A stretch of DNA of 64,000 nucleotides from Holothuria scabra (taxonomy: Eukaryota > Echinodermata > Holothuroidea > Aspidochirotida > Holothuriidae). Under the pieces are notes generated by a model, which did not search any database, was not told the DNA's origin, and saw only the letters and a program-made list of their open reading frames with translations. Of the stretch, positions 12,301 to 23,700 are shown piece by piece (positions within the stretch are counted from its first letter, which is position 1; each line of letters starts with the position of its first letter). The DNA is taken from contig CM074180.1 of assembly GCA_037179385.1 (NCBI GenBank), positions 30,361,455 through 30,425,454 on the forward strand, in the 5' to 3' direction. A program made the translations under genes and the position numbers.

Positions 12301-15300
12301 GAAATAAGAGAATAAGAAGAAGAAAATCAACAAGTTAATTTAGTAGTGTTTACTTCACATATATAAATGTGCATTCAAAGACAACTATATGTTGGTTAGT
12401 AACAAAACCTGTGATATCGTTAACTGTTTATCAATTTCAGGAGATAATTACAGAAAAGATTCACTGTAAATATAATTCTTATTTAATGAAATAAGTGACA
12501 GAGAAGAAGCACTTATTTTACAGTCTATTGAACCTATTTAAGCAAAACGTGACTCATTACAAAAGTATATTTGGGCTATCAAAGAATGAAGACTTTTTCA
12601 ACAAGAGTAACAGATTTTAAGAAATAAAACTTAACAAAAAAAATCCTAAAGAGATATTCAGAAAAATAAACATGAAAAAAAAAAAACAATAGGAGAAAAA
12701 TAGGGTTTACATTGTTTTTTTTTTTTTTTCGAGAAGAATAATCTGTGTATGGTGAAATTGATTTTTTTATTTAATAATTGCAGGAATATTTATAGATAAG
12801 CAAAGTCATTTGTACTGTTGGCAATGACAGGTCAAAAAATCCCGCTTCTATCGATTTGAGAATTATTTCCTTTTATTCAACCTTCCTTCCACCTTCACAC
12901 TGTTTGTGTTGCTTTATAATATGAAGAAAGCCAAAGTGTTGTCTTAAAGCGGAAATGAAGAGACGTAAATCAAATTTTAGATGGAGATATCAAAACAGAG
13001 AAGTACAACATCAAATGAATAAAAGCTGTAAGGGGAAGAGAAAAACAAACATACTTTCGTTTACATCTCAATTCTTTGACCAATTGTCGAGTTGAAGCTA
13101 GTTTAAGTGTCAAGGCGGCCCAGATAATCATAAAAATTTACCTAGTCGAAAGCACCTTTTCATAAAGGCAGAGAAAAATGCAACAAATCTAAGAAAAGAA
13201 TGGAGCTTATTGATTAATTGTAAAATACCTGAAATGAGGAAGAGTAAAATGTCTCTTTACTTAAATTCAAGTCATTTACCTTAATACAGATGACCCGTCT
13301 TCACTTGGAGACAAGAATAGTTGAGAAATTCATTGATGATGTTCGTGCAGAGGTTTTGCCAAGTCCGATTTGAAAGGTGGTTTTGTTAGATTTACTCATT
13401 AAAGTGAGTTGCGTATACTCACATGGCCTACACAGTGTTTACAAACCGGTAATCATGCCCGAAAACAGCCGGCTCTCGTGTTGCCCCTCCAATAGTGCAG
13501 GTAACATGCTCTCATTCGGTCATTTTCTTTGTCCGGGATGTTTTCAGTTGACGCAGGAGGCTCCTCTGTGGTATAAATATCCATGCATTGCCTCATCGCT
13601 ATTTTTAAATTAGTTTTCATAACAATGCCACCAACTTTATGTGTTAAACTTTACATTAACACCTGTCAATTACAACCTAAATGCATCAAGTATCCCTACA
13701 GGCCATTTTGACGAAATTTGCAGCCAGACTGCTGTTTCTCGTCAACGTTTCCTCGGCACTATGACGTCAGAGACACAAAATCAACTCAAATCGGGACGTC
13801 TCGTTCATAATAATTCCTACCTTGTGAAAAATAGAAGTACCTTTAACGAGATGCTGCGCGGGTCAAAGGTCACTCGTGAAAATGTTCTTCTCAGCTATGA
13901 CTGTAGTATGGAAACGTGTACTAACGTTACTGAAGTCTAGAATTGTGGCTTCGGGAGCAACTTGAAACTTTCAGAACATAGAATTTCACAATCCAGGAGA
14001 TAAATGCTTTGTTAAAAAAGTGATTTCAAGCTTATCCATGGCTTCCTGCAATTTTTCCATATTGCGGTATAGTGAGAACCTTAATGTTGCAAAATACGTT
14101 TTTGACGAAAACCAGCTTCTGAGAAAAAGCATGCATGGCTGACCAACCTTTTTAGCTCTGCCAACTAAGTTTTTAATAAAGCTGTGACACAGAAAAACAT
14201 AATTTAGAAAAAACAGGCAGTTAGTAGAAATTTAGAGAAGAACGCTGAATGAAGTCTAATATTCCTAACTTCCACTATAAAAGACTTGACGGCAACTGCC
14301 AACATGTATATGTGAAATCCGTTCTGCTAAATACTAGCATGAGTTACTAGAAAAATCGAAATCCAGAACTTCTAAACATGGAATTTAGCGGAAATGGTTG
14401 AAGTCATTTGTAATGGTCAACTCAAACCTATCGTTCTGCCACGTCATCTCTTTCTATGTCATCATAGTCGACTTCATAGAAGTTAAGGTTATCACTCCCT
14501 CAACCAAAAAAAAAAAAAAAAAAAAAATGCAATGCGCTTAGATTTTTAAACAGAAAAATCCGGTTTAAGTTTTTGGTGAGTTGATCTCTCTCTCTAAACA
14601 AGGAGTATGCAAAATCACTCTAAAGAGATGACGTTAGGGGTGAATTCAAATTTAAATCGAGCAAGAGTGATTCTCACTATTTTAGAGTGAATATGCAGAC
14701 TCGATTTTGAAATACTTTCTAACTTCAGTTCTTTTGAATGTAGAAAGTAGCATTGCACTCATCTGACCAGACCAACGATGAAAAGATTTGTTTTCGTCAA
14801 GATTTTGTGTCGGTATCAGGTATCAAATGATGTAGCAGGGACTTAGAGGGGCGATGCCTCCTCATATGTTAAATATTCTGCCATAAAGTTTACTTCAAAA
14901 GATAGCATATGTTGCATCGGATTGTATAAAACGTTATTTTGTTAAGCATTTCCAAAAGGGAGAGGGAAAGGACCCCTCCCCTAGGCCAACGATCACACAA
15001 AACACTGTATGTCTCACATTGAGGGAAATCTTGGCTACGTCACAACAAGTGCCAGTTCAAATGAATGCTCAGATTGTCCTTCAAAACTTAAAGGTGCCAC
15101 CTTTCCCAATCCCTAATTTTACTACTTATTTAACAGTTGCAGTAGGTTGGTTATCCTCCTCTATGCCAATCAGTGACCACAGATTATTTCCATTTGAAGA
15201 TGAAATCCGCAGGCGTATGCCAACGACACCCGAGCACCTAAACCTTCCCCATTTTACAACCCTACATTTATCTTAGGGCTGTTTAAGGGACAATCAGAGT

Positions 15301-15828
15301 TCTCTTTACATTTTGTCACAATAATTTCGCACCACAACCGTACATTGAGTAATAACAAACAGAAGCGATTTTAACAAAATATGTGATTTATCTCGAGAAA
15401 CTAATCAAATTAATAGTAAATCAAAGGCTTTCTTGTGTCGCACATAAGCTAAAGTGGATTTTCCCTGAAAATGCAAATAAATCGTCATTCAAGAGTAGTA
15501 ACACAATAATATTAACGTTTTTCATCGTTTGAGGACCTCATCAGTGTCCCTATCTGCTTATATTCTGTAAAAAAAATTCAGTTTAGACAGAAAGATCAAG
15601 GTGCCCCGAACAAGAGGTTAATTTTATCTTTGAAAATCTGTTTGTCTCTTCAAGAGGAATTTTGTTTGTTCCAATCTACAGAATGAAGTGGGATCCCCGC
15701 AATGTTTTCCAAAGGTAAGACAGGGCAAGTGATATGCAGTACATTTCGCCACGAATAGGCAACTGGAAGATTGCATTAAGGAATGCCATGTGATTGTTCT
15801 TTGAAAACTGCTTACTCCCACGAAGTCA
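12301..15828. other. Non-genic AT-rich sequence with homopolymer runs
   Basis: No supported exon. It holds A-rich and T-rich tracts around 12650-12730 and a 22-base poly(A) at 14506-14527. The 99-codon frame at 13641-13940 is not protein-like enough to call. Confidence 0.45.
14603..14702. repeat. Imperfect inverted repeat, about 100 bp
   Basis: Left arm GAGTATGCAAAATCACTCTA (14603-14622) pairs with the right arm ending TTTAGAGTGAATATGCAGAC at 14681-14700, with few mismatches. It contains further CACTCT/AGAGTG words and could be a small MITE. No clear target duplication was seen. Confidence 0.4.
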
Positions 15829-16425
15829 TTTAAAAGAAGGGTTTAATGTCATATCGAGTTTTGATACATTAGAGGGGTACTCATTCTGCGCATTTTGGTC
15901 AAATTTGCATTGAAATCATATGTGTGGTTCTCAAAATATGAGTAAATAAAGTGGTCACATTGTCAACAAAACGTGAACTCGAAGCAAGCATATATGACAT
16001 CATATCCTCACGTTTACAGGCAATCTTTTTTCCCTTTAAACCTTACAGTCTTCCCTCTCCTCATCAGACCCGTATGATCAAAATATCATTGTAAAAGTTG
16101 CATGAAAACGTTGCCAATTTTGCATTATCCACAGGAAGGGCCTTATTCCTATAAGCTTCAAGGTCAACGCAACAGTCTGAAAAAAACGAGGGAAAGAAAG
16201 CATCCCTTTTCAAAGTGAGGTAGTGGTTTAATCTTTGCTGCCCTCAAACTCACTGTGGACTTAACAAATCTAGTAACTTCATTTACTGATATCTTGAGAA
16301 ATACATGTCCGATATAAATGGAAATTTCACCACACTGTTTAGAACTGGTTTTTCTTTCACATATGAAAATTAATTTTTTTGCTTTAACTTTCACTTTATG
16401 AGATTCCCCCCCCCCCTCACGGATC
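15829..16425 (+). repeat. Dispersed repeat A, copy 1 (about 600 bp)
   Basis: Aligns along its length with 47040-47620 in the same orientation. Shared words include AAAAGAAGGGTTTAA, CTTGAAGCAAGCATATATGA-type (here CTCGAAGCAAGCATATATGA), GGTCAACGCAACAGTCTGAA and CACATATGAAAATT. The copies are moderately diverged. Element class is unknown; no coding capacity is visible. Confidence 0.7.
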
Positions 16426-16811
16426 GCGTCTTTCAACCATGGTAAGAAATGTTTGTCAGTTAGCCTCCTTCTTTGTTCAACTCAGGGAGAATATTTCATT
16501 GTTATTCTCTATTGTTTGGAATAAGTAAGTTCACAAACAGATCCAGAAGAGTAAAAGCTGTGCATTCTATATGGAACAGGGATGGACTGATGGATGAGAA
16601 TAGTAAGCAATGTATTACAATGGTAAAGCTCAGTTACTACATCTTTGACATGGCTTCGATATGGATTAAAACAATTTCCTTTGAGGCGTTTTTTTCCTTT
16701 TATTAATAAGGTTTTCTTGTTGTTGTTGGATATTTAAGGGACAACAAACGGTATAAATTCATTTATTATTTAAAATGTCCTTTGAATGTCTTTTCTTATT
16801 TTATCGAACAG

Positions 16812-16918
16812 CCAATGGGAGCACTTGTTCTTGGACCTCCTGCTTTCAGGGAAATCATTAGTGTGGCTGCTTTGTGCCAGCTTTACAAACTGCATCATAC
16901 ACAGATCAAAGATGTCAA
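16812..16918 (+). CDS. Candidate isolated internal exon, unrecognised
   Basis: 107 nt flanked by a pyrimidine-rich acceptor (TTTTCTTATTTTATCGAACAG) and a donor GTTAGT. One frame reads PMGALVLGPPAFREIISV followed by AALCQLYKLHHTQIKDVK, which looks like real protein. A second frame is also open across the exon (starting QWEHLFLDLLL), so frame is not certain. No partner exons were identified nearby and no family was recognised. It could be a conserved exon of a gene with long introns, a remnant or chance. Confidence 0.27.
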
Positions 16919-17491
16919 GTTAGTCCTGTTGTAAAGCACATGTATGGGTGGATTTGCAAGTTTATTGATATTCCTAGGCAATTTAGAGCGACAGAAAGTT
17001 TGCCTCACATGTCTCGATTCCAAAATATTGGATAGCGGCCCAAGCTTTCGTCGAGAGACATAAAATGATGAGAGGAGAGTCTACTTGGGTTCAGAGCCTT
17101 GTATTTTGTTTGTAACAAGCTAGAACAAAATGTATTGCCCGTGCTTCCATTCTCAATATTGCATTCTGTCAACACTGGAACTCTGACTGCGGTTACGTGG
17201 CAAATTGCAAATTCATATACGGAAACTTTCTTCTTTTTACAGGAAGCAACATAGGTCCCTCTACCAGGACGGCGATCACAACATTTAATCAAATATTGTA
17301 CCACCCTTCAGAAATTTTTCCATACGACCCTTGGTTGGGTAGCTGAAGAATGTCAATTCAAATTTGGGTTGCTTGAAACAAATGGTAAGAATATCTGGTT
17401 AATGCATTGATTTGACGATTTTATAGTCATGCAGGCTTCCAAAGGTAGCAACGACTCCGATGATGCAAAAACCCAGCAAAAAGCCTCAGAC

Positions 17492-17643
17492 CATAGGCGT
17501 ACGGGGGTAATTTTCTATGAGGGGCAAGAGCATTTTTGCCCGAATAATGTCACCGTTTATAATGTTTTGCCGGAATAGACCAACTGCTTTTGCCCGAATT
17601 GGGAGGGCGAGTGCCCCCTGCACCCCCGCCTCGCACGAGTATG
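17492..17643. mobile_element. hAT-like MITE, 152 bp, 8-bp target duplication
   Basis: Perfect 8-bp direct repeats CCTCAGAC flank the element (17484-17491 and 17644-17651). It begins CATAGGCGTACGGGGG and ends CCCCCGCCTCGCACGAGTATG; the outer CATA/TATG and G-rich inner parts are complementary, with gaps. An 8-bp duplication plus a CA...TG boundary fits hAT transposons. It is non-coding. Confidence 0.6.
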
Positions 17644-17896
17644 CCTCAGACAACCTTGAAATAGTGCAAGTACGGACTTAACTGAATATTGAAAAGCTTC
17701 TGGAAAAGTCCTGGTAAGAGCTGGAATCTTTAATGGATCCGTGTCCAAATAAATACCATTGTGAGATAAAGTTTTGGTTCTATCGACAGTAACATACCAC
17801 TGAAAATGAAACGTATACCGAACTATACCTCACAATCATTTGTAGTAACCACTAAGAAAATGGTCTCTGCTTTTTTTTTAATCTCATCTTTTTACA

Positions 17897-18049
17897 CAGG
17901 CGCGGATCCAAGGGGAGCTTTTACGGCCTCAGCCCTCCCTTTTTCGCCACATCAACAATAAAACACAGAGAAATTAGCAGTGCAACTCCCCTACACCCCT
18001 TCTCCCTCTTAGGTCAGCCCCCTTTTCGGAATGTCTGGATCCGCGCCTG
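17897..18049. mobile_element. MITE, 153 bp, perfect 14-bp terminal inverted repeats
   Basis: Starts CAGGCGCGGATCCA and ends TGGATCCGCGCCTG, a perfect 14-bp inverted repeat. The flanks carry TTACA on both sides (17892-17896 and 18050-18054), a probable 5-bp target duplication. CAGG(C/G)GCGGATCC ends resemble non-autonomous hAT elements, but a 5-bp duplication is not typical of hAT, so the superfamily is left open. Intact ends suggest fairly recent activity. Confidence 0.7.
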
Positions 18050-18054
18050 TTACA

Positions 18055-21000
18055 TGTATGGTTGGTTCGTGAAGTTAGTCGTTGAAATTGCAAGTGATTT
18101 CAAGTACGATTGTTCATTTTCCGTGTTCAGTGATCGTGTTTTGTTTGTTTATTATAGCAAGTTTTTCATACTTTCAAGATGTTAAGTGCAATTTCTTTGA
18201 CGGTTTCATATTCCAGGTCTGTTTTAATCTGCATATCGTTAAGCAATGCTATGGCTATACTTTAACATGTGCCATTGATTTTTGTGTGGAAACCACACGC
18301 TCCTTTTCTTTGCTTTCGTATCACGGAATGTAGTTTCACTATGAGCGGAGATGCCAACTATAACTATGAATACTGGATAGGTTTAAAAGGCATGATGTAA
18401 GAAACATTCTGAATAGAACAAATGACATAAAATGAAACAGTTGTAATCAGGGAGGCGGTACTTGCGAAGAGGGTTCACTGCTTAATAAGGGGCAACCGCG
18501 TTTCCTTTGAGTGTTGTTTTCAGGCTGAAAATATCAACAACACTGGGAAATACACTGAATTGTCGCAAAGGTCTAATCCTCTCAACCCAAACGCTTCCAA
18601 TTCTCCTCACTTACTCAATTAAGCCCCTCTCACACTACTGTCGAAACTTCATCCGCATCCAAACACGATCTCAGTTTACTGCTTCAGGGTGAGTAGGCAA
18701 GACCCCAAGGTATAATGAAAGTTCCCCCAGTATAGTTCATACTGTGTAATATGAACTTCGGTATTCTGCATTGTTTGAACTTGCTATCAATCAAAGAGCC
18801 CTGTCAATGGAGAATTTCTGTGAACTACTACAAAAAATGTAGTTTGGGGTAGAGGGTCAGCCCTTCAAACCCATTCTCAACATTTGCGTGAATAGGGGTG
18901 TGTATGTGGAGGGGGAGGGTCCATAAAGTGGGAGTGAAAGAGTAAAATCTCCAAAGTGTGGGAAGATGAATTCCTTAACCACCTAATTTGATCTGGCTTT
19001 GCACAAATTTCAGTCCACATAAAATTGACAAGGCTAGATGAATATTCAATACGGTATTGTTTTGTATTCATGACATGTACATATAGTTACAATGTTATAA
19101 AAATAAATAACCTTAGAAGTCATTGCACTTTCTTAGTTTAACTTAGCCCTAAAACTTATTTCTTGCCTGTAACGGGCATGAAGGATACTGTTCTTCTTGT
19201 AAAATACTTAAAACTTTCAAACTCTTAAACCTACCAGCCTTATTGGATTATAAATTCATAAATCTCCTCAAACCTGATGTTACTTACCATCAAGTTTAGT
19301 TTAATGTGATTCACTACAAAAAGATACCACCCAACGATACCAAAGAGCATACAAAAATTGGCAAGGAACGATACAGTGCGTATGAAACTGTATCTCAATC
19401 GGGCTTTTACATAGCAACAAAATATGAATATTTATCACAAAAAAATGGCATTGCAGCAACACATACTTTGATCATCGGAACAAAAACACCTTTTGCAGCT
19501 TGAAATAATCTCGACACTGGGATAAACCTTTCCCCTCAATGCGTTATTTCTGGTGACAAACTCTGTGACCAGACAAAAGGGAACCGTTAGAGGATGGAGT
19601 ATCGCTTTAAAGGTCAACGTTAATTTCACAAAGAGACAAATGTAAGATGACGTTACATCTCTGAATGGCAAGTCATCAAAATATGAATCAACATAAAGTG
19701 ATTGATTTGAAGAGGATGTACCATGACAGAGATCCAATCACACCAATATTAACACGTTTAAGTATCTCTGCTTGGTCACCTTCCACCTGTTGAGGTTGGA
19801 TTGCACCTACAGACTAGCAACTCACTCTACCTCATAGTTTTTTTTCGACCTGCCTAACACAAATATAATTCACCTCTAATTGTGTCCTTTACGAGACCAA
19901 CACAACCTCTCGCTGGGCCATGTCTCAAAGCAACGAATTTCAATCTCTGTAGATTAAAACTGATGGGACCAATAACTTTCTCCACGAGACATGAGTATCT
20001 AAAATATTGCAAAATCTTCTAACTAAACAAAGTTCTGACTTCTCCAATACCTCACCCGTAACAGATATTATTTTGTATGGACATCCTTTGGACAAGGGTT
20101 TTGCCCAAAAGAAAAATCACTAATTGTAGCTTCTAACAACTTTGCCAGGATGTTCAGACAAATTAATTGGAGATGTCCACAGGGCTGCATTTTCCTCGTT
20201 GGTCCCACTACTTGACCTTTCTATAAAGGTTGAGAGTGACCAGCGGTGGTCATGAACTGACCACAGCTGAGATCACACAGAAGGGCCCACCAGGTGGTCA
20301 AACTGAATGAATAATTGCTGCTTTTTGAAGACACAGAATATTTGCCAAGTAATACAACATTTGATAGAATACATAAATTTACCTAGTGTAGACAAGTTTC
20401 TCATCTAAAACCAGAACTATCCTTGTGGGTCACCTCTCATAATGGAATATGACACCAGAGAGCTGCTCAAGGCACTCCCGATCACACCAACATTCGATCA
20501 GAATAGTACTTCAAACACATCTCCTTATGTGGTTTTAACAGATTCTTTGACCTCTGCAGAGGTCAACTGATAAATGTTCATTTGGTCATATCATCTCCAT
20601 TAACTTCAATTTCTTCTAGCAAACATATGAAATTTGCTGGAGTGAACCTTGTTCTATTGCTTAACTACAACCAATCGTTAGACGATTAAGTGAGAAAAAT
20701 AGATACTGTCCCAAGGTGACCATCTCAAAAGTGCTGTGAGGACAACTGAACACTGAGACTCCAACTGGACATCACAGCAGGCTGCAGGTCTTGCACCTGT
20801 AAAAATTGAAACGACTAATTCTCTCAATCAGGTTGAAACATTTGTAGCGACCTCACGCGGGTAGTATTTTGATTGAGGTACTCGCCCACTGAGATGAGGT
20901 AGATCTACCTCCCACTGAAGAGTCTGATGAGATGCTGATCAGATTCTCTCTCACTACAAAGACATTACAACACCTCACTTTAAATTGGCACTAGCAAGCC

Positions 21001-21779
21001 AATCAGTCAATCAATAAAGCCCCATGGCCCTCTAATATACCCAGCAAAATTGAGGTGGACATCCCTAAAAGTGGTGGGTATTATATTCATCTATACAATA
21101 TTTCCAAATACAAACTGGAAGAAACTTGATCAAAAACCACAAAAATGTTTGATGGCTGTCAGTTAAAGAGGTATATCAATGTTGCTTCTGGATGACAAAT
21201 AGAGACAACACAGATTTATGTCTGATTCAAAGGGCAAATTAGCCATGTAGGAATCACTAGAAAACTTCCATTCACCACTAAGTAGAAGATTATGAAGACC
21301 CCATTTTTCCTTCCTGGCAAAAGAATTCAAAGTCCAGTAAATCCTCACAAAAACATTCAAAAATTGCATTTTATTCTGTATTCGACAGAAAACATTTGAA
21401 GGATTCTTAACAATCCAACATCAAACACTGAAACTCCTCCACAATTGTTCATTACTGTTTACGAGTGAGAAACAAACCTTGTCTGGTTTTCCAACCAAGT
21501 ATTGACAGACTTTTAGTTTAGTATCAATTACCAGTTGGAACAGTGCATCTTTATTTTGTGTGATACAACAGAGTCCAAATGGCATTTCACATGAGATTCA
21601 TTTCAGGTCATTCCACAATAAAAGTATCTTCACCAACATTTTATTGGTATCACAAGCTCCCCTTTCCATTTTAATACCACACATCAAGTCTCAGCTAGGC
21701 TCACATAAGGTCAGGGCAAAACTGAAAATTTCCAAACAACTATCACATTTCAAAACATACCTCATTTAAGAAATTATGT
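18055..21779. other. Non-genic sequence leading into the satellite
   Basis: No supported exon. It contains dispersed repeat B (18575-18870). From about 19.7 kb CpG becomes scarce and CA/TG-rich words increase. The last 200 bases before 21780 grade into satellite-like CATACC/ACATCTCA words. Confidence 0.45.
18575..18870 (+). repeat. Dispersed repeat B, copy 1 (about 300 bp)
   Basis: Aligns with 33985-34290 in the same orientation. Shared words include TTCCAATTCTCCT, TTAAGCCCCTC, TGCTTCAGGGTGAGTA, GCATTGTTTGAA, CAATCAAAGAGC and GCAGTTTGGGGT-type words (here GTAGTTTGGGGT). Element class is unknown. Confidence 0.68.
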
Positions 21780-23700
21780 TACTGGTACAAACATACATCT
21801 CAAACCATTCTTACAATCATGCAACACAACATCAAACTGCACCTCAACTAAAACACATCTCAAACAATTTATACAACCATACAACACAAGATGAAACCTC
21901 ACCTCAAATGACTACACATCTCATATGCCATTTGCAACATCATACAACAATACATCAAACCACACCTTAAAACACAACACATCTCATACTATTCATCCCC
22001 ACAACATCAAACCACACCTCAATTCACTACACAAACCAAACCATCCATACATTCATAAAACACCAAACCTCACCTCAAATGACTACACGTTTCAAGCTAT
22101 TCAGAAGACCATACTACACAACATTAAACCACACCTCAATTCACTACACACCTCATTTCATTCATACAATACAACACATCAAACCACACCTCAACTCACT
22201 TCACTACCATTCATACCATTATACAATCTTACATCAAATCACATCTCAAATCACTACACATTTCAAAACATTCATACAACCATACAATACATCAAATCAC
22301 ACCTCAACTCACTACACATCTCATACCATTCACAAAATCATACCACACACCATCAAATCACACCTCAACTCACTACACATTTCATACCATTCACAAAATC
22401 ATACCACACACCATCAAACCACAACTCAAATCCCTTCACATCTCATACCATTCATACAATCATGCAACACATCAAACCACACCACAACTCACTTCACTAC
22501 CATTCATACCATTATACAATCTCACATCAAATCACTACACATTTCACAACATTCATACAACCATACAACACAACATCAAATCACACCTAAACTCACTACA
22601 CATCTCATACCATTCACAAAATCATACCACACACCATCAAACCACAACTCAAATCCCATCACACCTCATACCATTCATACAATCATACAACACATTAAAC
22701 CACACTTCTTCTCACTTCACATCTCACATCACTCCTACAATCACACATTACAACATCCAACCAACCCTCCACTCTCTTCACATCCCATACCATTCATACA
22801 ATCATACAACACAACATCAAACCACACTTCATCTCACTTCACATCTCACATCACTCATACAATCATACAACACATCATCAAATCATACTTCAACTCATTT
22901 CTTATTCCACATCGTTCATGCAATCATACAACACGATGCCAAACAACACCTCAACTCAATGAACATCTCATACCATTCATACAATCATACAACACATCAT
23001 CAAACCACATCTCAACTCACTACACATCTCATACCATTCACAAAATCATTCCACACACCATCAAACCACAACTCAAATCACTTCACATCTCATATCATTC
23101 ATACAATCATACAACACATCAAACCAGACCACAACTCACTATACACCTTTTTCCATTCATACAATCATACAACAAATTATCAAACCACAACTCAACTCAC
23201 TACACACTTCACTCCATTCATACAATCATACAACACAACATCAAATCATACAACTCACTTCTCATCCCACACCATTCATACAACACAACACAACACAACA
23301 CTGAACAATACTTCAACTTAATGCACATCTCATACCATTTATACAATCATACAACACATCGTCAAACCATGACTCAACTCACAACACATCTCGAACCACT
23401 GATACAATCACCCAACATCAATCCACACCTCAACTCACTTCACATCCCATTCCATGCACACAATCACACAACACAACATCCAACCAATCCTCCACTCTCT
23501 TGACATCCCCTACCATTCATACAATCATACAACACAACATCAAACCACACTTCACCTCACTTCATATCTCACATCACTCCTACAATCACACATCACAACA
23601 TTCAACCAATCCTCCTCTCTCTTCACATCCCATACCATTCATACAATCATACAATACAACATCAAACCAAACTTCATCTCACTTCACATCTCACATCACT
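21780..23700 (+). repeat. Satellite part 1: diverged units of about 57-62 bp
   Basis: Tandem repetition of words such as CATACCATTCATACAATCAT, ACAACACATCAAACCACACC and TCAACTCACTACACATCTCA. Spacing between equivalent positions is roughly 57-62 bp. Units are diverged from each other. The + strand is nearly free of G, so only TAA can stop a frame, which explains the 474-codon open frame. It grades into the 102-bp array at about 23.7 kb. Confidence 0.85.
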
